A stretch of DNA of 64,000 nt. It comes from Streptomyces jeddahensis (lineage in GTDB: Bacteria; Actinomycetota; Actinomycetes; Streptomycetales; Streptomycetaceae). Positions within the stretch are counted from its first letter, which is position 1, and each line of letters opens with the position of its first letter. The stretch spans positions 124,001-188,000 of the forward strand of contig NZ_LOHS01000156.1 of the NCBI RefSeq assembly GCF_001642995.1. Reading direction: 5' to 3'. The notes under the pieces are model-generated. The model saw only the letters and a program-made list of their open reading frames with translations. It had not been told where the DNA came from and did not search any database. The position numbers were made by a program, and so were the translations under genes. Of this stretch, positions 52,649-61,370 are shown one piece after another.

Positions 52649-54970
52649 TCAACGCTCCTTGACCAGTTCGGCGTACGGCCCTCCGGAGGCGACCAGCACG
52701 TCATGGCGGCCGCGCTCGACGACCGTGCCGTGGTGCAGCACCACGATCTCGTCGCTGTCGCGGACCGTGGACAGCCGGTGGGCGATCACGACGCAGGCGC
52801 AGCCGCGCCGCCGCAAGTTGTCGATGATGACCTGCTCGGTCTCCGCGTCGAGCGCGCTGGTCACCTCGTCGAGTACGAGGATGCTGGGGCGGCGGACCAA
52901 TGCCCGGGCGATCTCCAGGCGTTGGCGCTGGCCACCGGAGAAGTTGCGGCCGTCCTGCTCGACGCGGCTGTGGATGCCGCCGGGGCGGCGCATCACGACG
53001 TCGTACAGCGCCGCGTCCTGCAGCGCGGTGATCACCGCGTCGTCCGGGATAGATGGGTCCCACAGCGCCACGTTGTCCCGGACCGTGCCCTCGAAGAGGA
53101 AGACGTCCTGGTCCACGAAGGACACGGACGCGGCGAGCGCACCCCGCGGAATGTCCTCAAGGCGCTGCCCGTCGATACGGATCGTGCCCTCCCACGGCGT
53201 GTACAGCCCGGATATCAGGCGGGACACCGTGGACTTGCCGCTGCCGGACCCGCCGACCAGCGCCACCTGCTGACCCGGGCCCACCGACAGCGAGAACCCG
53301 GTGAGCAGCGGCTTGTCGAGCGGGCTGTAGCCGAAGGTGATGTTCTCCAGCGTCACATGGCCCTTGAGCCTGCGCGTGCTCTGCGCCCCGTCGGGCCGGG
53401 CGTAGAGGGAGTCCGCCGGGAAGTTCTCGACGTCCTTCAGACGCGCCACGTCGGCGGCGAAGTCCTGGATACGGCCCGTGACGCCGTTGAGCCGGGTGAT
53501 CGGGGCGGTGAACCGGGTCACCAGCGCCTGGAAGGCGACCAGCAGACCGATCGAGATATGACCCTCCACCGCACGCAGACCGCCGATCCACAGGATCAGC
53601 GCACTGTTCAGCGTCGCGAGCGTCGGCGCGACGATGCCGAGCCACGCGGCCGGCACGCCGAGCCGCTGCTGCTCCTCCAGCGTGGTCGCATGCTGCCCCG
53701 CCCAGCGGCGGAAGTACCCGTTCTCGCCGCCCGTCGCCTTCAGCGTCTCGATCATCTGCAGACCGGTGTACGCGGTGGTGGTCAGCCGCGCGTTGTCAGC
53801 GCGCAGCTTCTGCGTACGGGTGGCCCGCAGGCGCACCACCACGCGCATCGCCACCACGTTGAGCAGGGCGACCAGCACACCGATGACGGTGAGCTGCGGG
53901 TCGTACGACCACAGCAGGACCGCGTAAAGGATGACGACGACCGCGTCGACACCGGCCGCGGCGAGGTCGCGGGCCAGCGTCTCGGCCACGGCGTCGTTGG
54001 ACTGCAGCCGCTGCACCAGGTCGGCCGGGCTGCGCTGGGCGAAGAACGTGACGGGCAGCCGCAGCAGATGACGCAGGAAGCGGGCGCTGCTGAGCGTCGA
54101 CGAGATGATGCGGCCGTGCAGCAGGTTCGCCTGCTGCAGCCAGGTCAGCACGGCTGTGAGCAGCACCGTGGCGGCCATGGACGCGAACAGCACGCCGAGG
54201 AGCGACGTCTGGCCGCCTATCAGGAACATGTCGATGTACGTACGGCTCAGGGCGGGCACGGCCGCGCCGACGGCGACCAGCATCAGGCTGGCGAGCACGG
54301 CGGCGGGCATCGTGCCGGACGTGCCGCGCAGCCGGGCGGGCATGGCGCCCAGGACGCCCGGCTTGCGCCCACCGCGCCGGAAGCCCTCGCCCGGCTCGAA
54401 GATCAGCACAACCCCGGTGAAGCTGGTGTCGAAGTCCTCCATCGGAACGAACCGGCGGCCCTTGCCCGGGTCGTTGATGTACACGCCGCGCCGTCCGAGA
54501 CGGCGCCCCATGCCGTCGTAGACGACGTAGTGGTTGAACTCCCAGAAAAGGATGGCCGGTCCCGGCACCCCCTCAAGGGCCGCCAGGTCCATCTGCATGC
54601 CCTTGGCCTCGAGCCCGTAACTCCGCGCGGCCTTCAGCAGATTGCTCGCCCTCGAGCCGTCCCGGGAGACACCGCAGGCGATGCGCAGCTCCTCCAGCGG
54701 CACGTGCTTGCCGTAGTGGCCGAGCACCATGGCGAGCGAGGCGGCGCCGCACTCCACGGCCTCCATCTGCAGGACGGTGGGGGTGCGGACGGTCTTCGGC
54801 TTCTTGACCTTCGGCTTCGACCTCGACTTCGAGCCCGACTTCGACCTGGGGTTGGTCCGCGGGGCCGACCGCGGGTTGGACCGCGGCTTCGACCGCGGGT
54901 TCGATGGCTGGGTCGACCTCGACTCGGGCCGGTGCCGACGGCGGGCCGGCGGCGGTGGTAGCTCTGTCAC
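52649..54970 (-). CDS. NHLM-type peptidase C39 / ABC transporter
   Basis: A 773-residue peptidase-containing exporter. Residues 18-60 are a repetitive basic linker (SKPRSNPRS-type). The C39 domain follows: Cys74 in MEAVECGAASLAM, His147 in FNHYVVYDG and Asp167 in INDPGKGRR. It cleaves leaders after Gly-Gly. Six TM helices (about 260-490) and an ATPase come next, with Walker A VGGSGSGKSTVS, signature NFSGGQRQRLEIARAL and Walker B ILVLDEVTSALD. GTG start overlaps the HlyD stop by 4 bases (GTGA); a longer ATG form is possible. Substrates are probably the two ISGG/VSGG precursors of this window. Confidence 0.93.
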   Translation of the reverse strand: MTELPPPPARRRHRPESRSTQPSNPRSKPRSNPRSAPRTNPRSKSGSKSRSKPKVKKPKTVRTPTVLQMEAVECGAASLAMVLGHYGKHVPLEELRIACGVSRDGSRASNLLKAARSYGLEAKGMQMDLAALEGVPGPAILFWEFNHYVVYDGMGRRLGRRGVYINDPGKGRRFVPMEDFDTSFTGVVLIFEPGEGFRRGGRKPGVLGAMPARLRGTSGTMPAAVLASLMLVAVGAAVPALSRTYIDMFLIGGQTSLLGVLFASMAATVLLTAVLTWLQQANLLHGRIISSTLSSARFLRHLLRLPVTFFAQRSPADLVQRLQSNDAVAETLARDLAAAGVDAVVVILYAVLLWSYDPQLTVIGVLVALLNVVAMRVVVRLRATRTQKLRADNARLTTTAYTGLQMIETLKATGGENGYFRRWAGQHATTLEEQQRLGVPAAWLGIVAPTLATLNSALILWIGGLRAVEGHISIGLLVAFQALVTRFTAPITRLNGVTGRIQDFAADVARLKDVENFPADSLYARPDGAQSTRRLKGHVTLENITFGYSPLDKPLLTGFSLSVGPGQQVALVGGSGSGKSTVSRLISGLYTPWEGTIRIDGQRLEDIPRGALAASVSFVDQDVFLFEGTVRDNVALWDPSIPDDAVITALQDAALYDVVMRRPGGIHSRVEQDGRNFSGGQRQRLEIARALVRRPSILVLDEVTSALDAETEQVIIDNLRRRGCACVVIAHRLSTVRDSDEIVVLHHGTVVERGRHDVLVASGGPYAELVKER

Positions 54971-55773
54971 GGAAGCAGCCAATCGATCGGGCGCTGCTCG
55001 GCCAGGTGGATCGCGCCGGTGGCCTGGGTCATGGAGTGGAGTGCGTACGGCGGGCCGTCGGCCGTGGACCACTTGTAGCCCGACTTCGTGACGGACGACC
55101 GGTCCAGACGCACCAGCACCGCCACCGGCCGGCCCTGCTGCGAGAACTGCGCGCCGAGCTGGCTGTCGCCGAGGAACGCGGAGATCTGCTGCTGTGTCTG
55201 CGCGGTCCGGCCCACGGTCTTCACATGGCCGCGCAGCATGCCGTACTCGTCCTTGGACACCGACTGCACGGTGAGGTCGACGGACGCGCCCACGGGTACG
55301 GTCGCCGCGCTGTCCGCCGGCACGTACACCACCGCCATCAGCGGATCGGACGCGTCATCGGTCCGCTCGAGTGTCGCGACGTTGGCCCCGGTGGTGACGA
55401 CCGCGCCGATCGTGGCCAGCAGGGTGGTCACGCGGCCCGCCGCGATGGTGCGGACGACCTTGTCGCCCTGCGCCGTACGGACCTTCAGCAGCGGGGAGCC
55501 GGCGGCGAGCCGTTCGCCCTGCTCGGCGAGGACGGCGGTGACCTGGCCCGCGACCGGGCTCTGCAGGACGTAACTGCCCTGGGCGTGCGTCAGGATCGCG
55601 GAGGCTCTCAGCGTGGAGGACACGCGGCCGGTCACGGCCCAGAAGGAGGCGGCCACCATGACGACCACGGTGACGATCAGGACCAGACGGCCCTGCGGCC
55701 GGGCGAACCGCACCGGCAGGTCGAGCTCTTCGGGTGACTGCAGCTTGGAAAGGGCCTTCTGGCGGAACTGCAC
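54967..55773 (-). CDS. HlyD-family secretion adaptor (NHLM type)
   Basis: 268 residues. One N-terminal TM helix (LVLIVTVVVMVAASFWAVTG) is followed by a biotinyl-lipoyl-like barrel (SYVLQSPVAGQVTAVLAEQG, AGRVTTLLATIGAVVTTGAN) and a beta-rich HlyD_3-type domain with only a short coiled coil. Typical of periplasm-less (Gram-positive) adaptors. First gene of the export operon; precursor B lies upstream beyond a terminator hairpin, so some readthrough or a separate promoter is needed. Confidence 0.88.
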   Translation of the reverse strand: MQFRQKALSKLQSPEELDLPVRFARPQGRLVLIVTVVVMVAASFWAVTGRVSSTLRASAILTHAQGSYVLQSPVAGQVTAVLAEQGERLAAGSPLLKVRTAQGDKVVRTIAAGRVTTLLATIGAVVTTGANVATLERTDDASDPLMAVVYVPADSAATVPVGASVDLTVQSVSKDEYGMLRGHVKTVGRTAQTQQQISAFLGDSQLGAQFSQQGRPVAVLVRLDRSSVTKSGYKWSTADGPPYALHSMTQATGAIHLAEQRPIDWLLP

Positions 55774-55849
55774 GGGACTCTTCCCTCAACTGCGATACGT
55801 GACGGTCGGGGCAAGCCTAGGCCAGAGGGCTAGCCGGCCTGCGGGCACC

Positions 55850-55885
55850 CGTGAGTCCCGGAACCGGCTGGTTCCGGGACTCACG
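55850..55885 (-). terminator. 16-bp hairpin between precursor B and the export operon
   Basis: Perfect arms CGTGAGTCCCGGAACC (55850-55865) and its complement (55870-55885) with a 4-base loop, 12 bp after the precursor stop and about 75 bp before the HlyD start. Allows high precursor but low transporter expression from one promoter. Confidence 0.92.
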
Positions 55886-55897
55886 GAGCAAGAAGCC

Positions 55898-56125
55898 TCA
55901 GAGGCCGGCGGTCAGACCGGACACGGCGCCGGTGACCGGGGCGGTGCTGATGCCGGTGGCACCCTCGATGGTGCTCACCGCGCCGGCCACGGTGCCGGAG
56001 ACCGGGTAGACCGAGTCAACGGTGGCCGTGACGTTGGAGACCAGCTCGCCGACGAGGCCGCCGGAAACGTTGTCCAGGTCGGCGTCGGAAATCTCGCGGG
56101 TCTCAACCTGGGGGGTGAAGTTCAT
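55898..56125 (-). CDS. double-glycine leader peptide precursor B (bacteriocin/RiPP-like)
   Basis: 75 residues: a 23-residue leader with VETREISDADLDNVSGG, ending in the Gly-Gly site, then a 52-residue core starting LVGELVSNVT and ending AVSGLTAGL. The core is Val/Thr/Ser/Gly-rich with no Cys, Trp, Lys or Arg, so it is very hydrophobic and slightly acidic. Start at 56123-56125 follows AAAGGGAAG. A longer open frame begins in the conserved upstream box and is rejected. It is the first gene upstream of the HlyD / C39-ABC / ABC2 operon, its evident exporter. No lanthionine synthetase, YcaO or radical SAM gene is nearby. Paralogue of the peptide at 2.2 kb. Confidence 0.9.
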   Translation of the reverse strand: MNFTPQVETREISDADLDNVSGGLVGELVSNVTATVDSVYPVSGTVAGAVSTIEGATGISTAPVTGAVSGLTAGL

Positions 56126-56228
56126 GATGTGAGCTTCCCTTTCCTGTGGATATTTTCTCAAGATGGCGGCCGGCGCTGCGTGGCACGCGGACAGGCCTCC
56201 CGCGGTCGTCTCACACGTGAACGAGAAC

Positions 56229-56266
56229 GTTCGTGCAACTCCCGCAGTGCGCAGGATCAAAGCACG
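56229..56266 (-). promoter_or_regulatory. conserved box upstream of precursor B
   Basis: Minus strand: CGTGCTTTGATCCTGCGCAC then GCGGGAGTTGCACGAAC. Matches the box before precursor A, ending 104 bp before this start. The rest of 56126-56673 has no supported gene; several weak matches to the precursor A upstream DNA continue to about 56340. Confidence 0.6.
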
Positions 56267-56673
56267 TCAGCGCTCCACGCAGCCAATCCTCCGAGCATTG
56301 GTTCGACGCTGTTCGGCGGCTCAACTACCTTTGCGTGCAGGTCTGTCCATGAGATGGTGGCCGCTTCTTCACAAGATCCACTAGCGGCGTTCCCCTGCTT
56401 CGATTTCGTCGCGGCCGCCAAATGGGACACTCCCGCATCAAAAGCCGGACAGCCCGTCAGCTCTGTCGCACCGGTGCGGTGTGCCGTGACCCGCGTGGGT
56501 ATTCGGTGTGCAGATTTGCTGAAGGCGGTATTCGGCGCCGGCCTTATGAACGCGCGGTAACCGGATATTGCAGAGCGCATTCGGATGACGTTTCATCGTG
56601 GCGGAACGGGACATTACCGCCGTCTGCGCGGTATTCGGGGATATATATCTCGGGTCCTACTTGATCTCGCGTC

Positions 56674-57210
56674 CTACTTACGCATCAGCAGGATCACCAC
56701 GGCGCCCACGGCGCCGAGTACGAGCGCGGCGATGCCGTAACCGAGGCGGTGTGCCCGCAGGACGGGCAGGAACCGGTCGACCGCATACCGTCCGGGGCCG
56801 GTCAGGGCGAGGGAGGCGGCCGCGACGGCCAGCAGCAGCTCGTACTCGACGCCGTCGGGGGCGAAGAAGCCGCCGCCCCACTTCACCGCGAGGGCGTTGA
56901 TCATGGTGCCGAAGATGGCGGCGCCGGCCAGCGGAGTGAGCAGACCCAGCACGAGGCCCAGCCCGCCGAGGGTCTCGGCGAGGCCGGCCACGAGCGCCAT
57001 GGTCGTGCCGGACGGGTAGCCGCTCATCGTGAAGAACCGGCCGGTCCCTTCGAGACCCGCGCCGCCGAACCAGCCGAAGAGCTTCTGTGCTCCGTGGGCG
57101 GCCATGGTGAGGCCGAGGCCCAGGCGGAGCAGCAGGAGGCCGACGTCGTAGGCGTGCTGGGACGGGGTGTGCCGGGTGGGGGTGAGGTGGTTTGTCGTGG
57201 AGGGGGTCAC
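56674..57210 (-). CDS. DoxX family membrane protein
   Basis: 178 residues with four TM helices. DVGLLLLRLGLGLTMAAHGA, QKLFGWFGG and GYPSGTTMALVAGLAETLGG form the DoxX signature, and later helices are LLLAVAAASLALTGPG and GIAALVLGAVGAVVILLM. DoxX-like proteins sit in the cytoplasmic membrane and are linked to redox/thiol stress. GTG start with GGAGAG seven bases upstream. Same strand as the downstream-of-mycothiol genes (57.3-59.0 kb), 61 bp after their last stop, so possibly one operon for electrophile detoxification. Confidence 0.88.
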   Translation of the reverse strand: MTPSTTNHLTPTRHTPSQHAYDVGLLLLRLGLGLTMAAHGAQKLFGWFGGAGLEGTGRFFTMSGYPSGTTMALVAGLAETLGGLGLVLGLLTPLAGAAIFGTMINALAVKWGGGFFAPDGVEYELLLAVAAASLALTGPGRYAVDRFLPVLRAHRLGYGIAALVLGAVGAVVILLMRK

Positions 57211-57271
57211 GAGCGTTCTCTCCTGTGTAGTTTCCGGGTTGGCATTGCCACAGCCCCCCTGGGCCCTGTCG

Positions 57272-57901
57272 TCAGTGCCCCCGCGCGATCCACTCCTCCA
57301 GGTGCGGCGCCTCGTCCCCGATCGTCGTGGACCCGCCGTGCCCGGTGAGGACACGCGTCTCCGCGGGCAGGGTGAGCAGCCGGTCGCGGATGGAGTCGAT
57401 GATGGTGCCGAAATCGCTGAAGGACCGGCCGGTTGCGCCGGGGCCGCCGTGGAAGAGGGTGTCGCCGGTGAACACCGTCGCCAGCTCGGGTGCGTAGAAG
57501 CACACCGCGCCGGGGGAGTGCCCCGGCGTGTGCAGCACGTGCAGATCGGTGCCCGCGACGGTGAAGACGTCGCCGTCCTTCAGCTCCCGCTCCGGCGACC
57601 GCTCCGCGTGCGTCAGCCGCCATACGGGCAGGTCGCCGGGGTGCAGCAGGATCGGCGCGCCGAAGCGGTCGGCCAGCTCCGGGGCAACCCGTACGTGGTC
57701 GTCGTGCGCGTGCGTCGCGAGGACGGCAAGGAGCCTGCGGTCGCCGATCGCGTCCGCGATGACCGACGCGTCGTGCGGGGCATCGATCACCACGCACTCG
57801 CTGTCGTCGCCGACGATCCACTCGTTGTTGTCGACGTCGAAGGTCTGGCCGTCCAGGCTGAACGTGCCCGAGGTGACCAGATGATCGATACGCGCGGTCA
57901 T
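57272..57901 (-). CDS. metallo-beta-lactamase fold hydrolase, mycothiol-linked
   Basis: 209 residues. Metal motif THAHDDH (HxHxDH) at about 64-70, then HTPGHSPGAV, FTGDTLFHGG and LTGHGGSTTIG. Glyoxalase-II-like. Its start overlaps the stop of the mycothiol-dependent formaldehyde dehydrogenase (TGATG). In actinomycetes this partner is thought to hydrolyse the S-formyl or related mycothiol conjugate; that role is inferred from coupling. Confidence 0.9.
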   Translation of the reverse strand: MTARIDHLVTSGTFSLDGQTFDVDNNEWIVGDDSECVVIDAPHDASVIADAIGDRRLLAVLATHAHDDHVRVAPELADRFGAPILLHPGDLPVWRLTHAERSPERELKDGDVFTVAGTDLHVLHTPGHSPGAVCFYAPELATVFTGDTLFHGGPGATGRSFSDFGTIIDSIRDRLLTLPAETRVLTGHGGSTTIGDEAPHLEEWIARGH

Positions 57902-59001
57902 CACGCACCCGCCTTGTCGAGTACGACCACCGAGCGCAGTACGTCGCCGTGGTGCATCTTCGTGAACGCGCTCTCGACCTGGTCGAGGCCGATCGTCTCC
58001 GACACGAAGCCGTCCAGGTCGAAGCGGCCCTGCCGGTAGAGGTCGATGAGCATGGGGAAGTCGCGGCTCGGCAGGCAGTCGCCGTACCAGGACGACTTCA
58101 GGGCGCCGCCGCGGCCGAAGATCTCGATCAGCGGCAGCGTCACCTTCATGTCGGGCGTCGGGACGCCGACCAGGACGACAGTGCCCGCCAGGTCCCGTGC
58201 GTAGAAGGCCTGTTCATACGTCTCGGGGCGGCCGACCGCCTCCACCACGACGTCCGCGCCGAAGCCGCCGGTCAGCTCGCGCACCCGTTCCACGACGTCT
58301 TCGGTGCGTCCGTTGACCGTGTGCGTGGCGCCGAAGCCGCGCGCCCATTCCAGCTTGCGGTCGTCGACGTCGACGGCGATCACCTTCGAGGCCCCGGCCA
58401 GCACCGCGCCCGCGACGGCGGCGTTGCCGACGCCGCCGCAGCCGATCACCGCCACGGAGTCGCCGCGGGACACCCCGCCGGTGTTGACCGCGGCACCGAA
58501 GCCCGCCATCACTCCGCAGCCCAGCAGTCCCGCCGCGGCGGCCGGCGCCGCGGGGTCGACCTTGGTGCACTGCCCGGAGTGCACCAGCGTCTTCGCCGCG
58601 AAGGCGCCGATGCCCAGGGCCGGGGACAGCTCTGTGCCGTCGGCGAGGGTCATCTTCTGCGCGGCGTTGTGCGTGTTGAAGCAGTACCAGGGCTTGCCCT
58701 TGGCGCACGCGCGGCACTGCCCGCACACCGCACGCCAGTTCAGGATGACGAAGTCGCCCGGCGCCACGTTCGTGACGCCCTCGCCGACCTGGGAGACGAT
58801 CCCGGCCGCCTCGTGCCCGAGCAGGAACGGGAACTCGTCGTTGATCCCGCCCTCGCGGTAGTGCAGGTCGGTGTGGCACACCCCGCACGCCTGTACGTCC
58901 ACGATGGCCTCGCCGGGGCCCGGGTCGGGCACCACCACATCCGTCAGCTCCACCGGGGCGCCCTTGGCCCTGGCGATGACACCTTTCACCGTGTGCGGCA
59001 T
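57901..59001 (-). CDS. S-(hydroxymethyl)mycothiol dehydrogenase
   Basis: A 366-residue zinc medium-chain dehydrogenase oxidising formaldehyde as its mycothiol adduct with NAD+. Catalytic zinc ligands are in ACGVCHTDLHY and LGHEAAG. The structural zinc Cys set is in CGQCRACAKGKPWYC. The Rossmann motif is VIGCGGVGNAAVAG. WYGDCLPSRDFPMLIDLY is typical of the MSH/GSH-dependent class III group. Full length, cytosolic. Operon with the MBL hydrolase. Confidence 0.92.
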   Translation of the reverse strand: MPHTVKGVIARAKGAPVELTDVVVPDPGPGEAIVDVQACGVCHTDLHYREGGINDEFPFLLGHEAAGIVSQVGEGVTNVAPGDFVILNWRAVCGQCRACAKGKPWYCFNTHNAAQKMTLADGTELSPALGIGAFAAKTLVHSGQCTKVDPAAPAAAAGLLGCGVMAGFGAAVNTGGVSRGDSVAVIGCGGVGNAAVAGAVLAGASKVIAVDVDDRKLEWARGFGATHTVNGRTEDVVERVRELTGGFGADVVVEAVGRPETYEQAFYARDLAGTVVLVGVPTPDMKVTLPLIEIFGRGGALKSSWYGDCLPSRDFPMLIDLYRQGRFDLDGFVSETIGLDQVESAFTKMHHGDVLRSVVVLDKAGA

Positions 59002-59153
59002 CTTCCCACCTCCGGATCGTCCTGGCCGTCACCCTAATCGTGGCGGTGGGTCACTGAGAGATGCACGCCGACGGGCGGGTCGCGCAGCTGCGGAGCAGCG
59101 CAGAGCTTGCGCGGACCTCAGCTCCCGGTGGACCAGCCCAGCCGGGTGACGCC

Positions 59154-60200
59154 TCACCAAACGCTGCGGGTCGATTGGTGTCGCGCTTGGGTGGGCGTGG
59201 TGTTGGTCCATCGTTTGTAGGCGCGGCGGAACTCGCGCGGGTCGCTGTAGCCGAGTTCGGCTGCGATGGCGGTGATCGACCTGCGTGTCTGCATCAGCAG
59301 TACGTCGGCCTGCTGCCGCCGTACCCGGTCCTGGATCGTGCCGAAGCTGTACCCGGCTTTGGCGAGGTGACGATGGAGGGTGCGGGGACTCATGCCCAGC
59401 GCGTCGGCGACCTGCGTCGCCGTTCGGCGGGAGCGGAGGTCTTGGCGAAGTGTTCCTTCGACGGTTGCGACGAGGTCGTCGACCGGATCGGAGTCCAGGA
59501 GCGCGCGAGTGGCCTGCAAAGCAGCCTCGAACTGGGTGGCGTTCGCCGTGGGAACGCGCCGCTCTTCGAGGGCACTGGCCATCGTGAGGGTCGTGTGTTC
59601 GCAGTCGAAGGTGACCGGGCAGCGCCACAGTCGGGTGTACGCCGCAGCCCACGGTGGCGGCGGGTAGGACAGTTCCGCGGCCAGCGGGCCGGATGACGGG
59701 CCGAACATGAGCCGGGTGAGGACCACGATCCCGGCGAAGGCCTCCTCACTGAGGAAGACCATCAGGTCCGGCTCGTGGGTGCGGGGCAGGAGCTCGACCA
59801 CGTTTCCCTGGTCCGTGCGGGACACGACGTAGTCCAGCATCGTGCCCGCCCCTTGGTGGAACTGGGTCGCGACCTTCAGGGCCTCGGCGCCCGTCGATGC
59901 GGACCGCACGGCGGTGCCGAGCGTTCCCCAGGTGAGGAGTGGGTCGCGGCTTCCGATCATGAGGCCGAGCGGTCCGGCGGGCAGTTCCTTCAGGGCCCGG
60001 CGTATCACGGTGATCGCCTGCCGGTAGGAGACCAGCGTCCGGGGCTGCTCGAGCCGGGCCCGGTCCAGGCCCGTGCCCGCGAACCACCTGGCCGTCTCGA
60101 CTCGGTACTGGTCAGCCAGTTCGAGCAACCCGGTCAGGATCACCGGAGGAATCGTGGCCTGGGTCAGCTTCGGTTCCTCCACAGTCCGCCTCCTCGACAT
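59154..60200 (-). CDS. AraC family regulator with arabinose-binding-like N-terminus
   Basis: 348 residues. The N-terminal about 210 residues match the AraC-type Arabinose_bd domain (LISYRQAITVIRRALKELPA-like, GPLGLMIGSRDPLLTWGTLG, PPPWAAAYTRLW). The C-terminal HTH_18 (about 250-340) contains TQVADALGMSPRTLHRHLAK, AGYSFGTIQDRVRRQQA and AIAAELGYSDPREFRRAYKR. ATG at 60198-60200 follows GGAGGGAG. Divergent from the PfkB/MFS/oxidase operon over 222 bp, so its likely activator. Confidence 0.9.
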   Translation of the reverse strand: MSRRRTVEEPKLTQATIPPVILTGLLELADQYRVETARWFAGTGLDRARLEQPRTLVSYRQAITVIRRALKELPAGPLGLMIGSRDPLLTWGTLGTAVRSASTGAEALKVATQFHQGAGTMLDYVVSRTDQGNVVELLPRTHEPDLMVFLSEEAFAGIVVLTRLMFGPSSGPLAAELSYPPPPWAAAYTRLWRCPVTFDCEHTTLTMASALEERRVPTANATQFEAALQATRALLDSDPVDDLVATVEGTLRQDLRSRRTATQVADALGMSPRTLHRHLAKAGYSFGTIQDRVRRQQADVLLMQTRRSITAIAAELGYSDPREFRRAYKRWTNTTPTQARHQSTRSVW

Positions 60201-60422
60201 CCTGCCGCCGCCATCTCCCTCCACCCGAGGCGAGGAGGGTCCGCGTTCGCGCCATGACGGGGGGAAATGTTGCCACAAGCGTGACGCGGCGCCCAGATTC
60301 GGGCGGCGCGTTCCTACCGTCGCTCAACCGTTCATGGTTGCGGCCAGGCAATCGGCCACCGCGCAGCGATGGACGTCGCACCACGGGCCGGGAGCCGGAG
60401 CAAGGCGGAGGAGGAACACGCG

Positions 60423-61370
60423 ATGAGCGACGTGATGAAGCTGGGGTGCGTGGGCGTGCACGTGCTCGACCATCTGGTGATCGGGATCGAGTCGATCCCC
60501 GAGCACAACGACGGTCAGATGGTCGAGACCATCCGCGCCACCGCCGCCGGCACTGCCGGCGGGACAGCGCTGGTGGCGGCGCGACTGGGAGCCGACGTCC
60601 GCAGCATCGGAGCGATCGGGGACGACGTCCTCGCGGACACTCTCCTGGCGCTCCTGGTCCGCGAGGGCGTGGACACCTCCGGCCTGATACGCAAGCAGGG
60701 CCACCAGACATCGGCCTCCGTGCTGCCCGTGCGCCCCAACGGCGACCGCCCGGCCTGGCACTGCATCGGGGCGAACGCGGCGTTCACCCTCGACGACGTC
60801 CCCGACGACCGACTGAGCGACCTGACGCATCTGCACCTCGGTGGCCCGGAGTTCCTCGGCGGCGACGCCGCCGCCTCGCTGCTGGCCCGGGCACGCTCGC
60901 GCGGTGCGACGACCTCGGTCGACATCCTCGCCCCCGGCGACCCGGGAATGCTGGAGTGGATCGCGGCCGCGCTGCCCCACACCGACTACCTGCTGCCCAA
61001 CCACGAGCAGGTGCTGGGCTTCACCGGCGCCGACGACCTGCTCACCGGCGCCCGCGCCCTCGTGAGCGCCGGCGCCGCGTGCGTGGCCGTGACCCAGGGT
61101 GCCCGCGGTGCCCTGGTGGTGACCGCGGACGAGGTGGTGGAGGTCCCGGCCTACGCGGTGAAGGTCGTCGACACCACCGGGTGCGGCGATGCGTTCAGCG
61201 CGGGCTTCCTGCGCGCCCGGTCGCTCGGGCTCGGGCTGCGGGAGGCGGTCGAGCTCGGCTGCGCGACGTCGGCACAGACCGCCGGCGGCCTCGGGACCGA
61301 CGCCGGCACCTACACACTCGACGACGTCCGCGCATTCGCCGCGATCGCCGGCCGCCTGGACGTCCGGTGA
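60423..61370 (+). CDS. PfkB family sugar/nucleoside kinase
   Basis: A 315-residue ribokinase-like kinase. GCVGVHVLDHLVIGIESIPE, AAGTAGGTALVAARLGADVR (substrate GG motif) and the PfkB signature VVDTTGCGDAFSAGFLRA with catalytic Asp. Full length. The start follows GGAGGAGG nine bases upstream. First of at least four coupled genes (kinase, transporter, flavin oxidase, next); the exact phosphate acceptor is unknown. Confidence 0.92.
   Translation: MSDVMKLGCVGVHVLDHLVIGIESIPEHNDGQMVETIRATAAGTAGGTALVAARLGADVRSIGAIGDDVLADTLLALLVREGVDTSGLIRKQGHQTSASVLPVRPNGDRPAWHCIGANAAFTLDDVPDDRLSDLTHLHLGGPEFLGGDAAASLLARARSRGATTSVDILAPGDPGMLEWIAAALPHTDYLLPNHEQVLGFTGADDLLTGARALVSAGAACVAVTQGARGALVVTADEVVEVPAYAVKVVDTTGCGDAFSAGFLRARSLGLGLREAVELGCATSAQTAGGLGTDAGTYTLDDVRAFAAIAGRLDVR

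Noticed and set aside
57250..57265. GGCCCTGTCGTCA as an IS end
   Set aside because: Matches one arm of the 35581-35632 inverted repeat but has no partner arm or transposase nearby.
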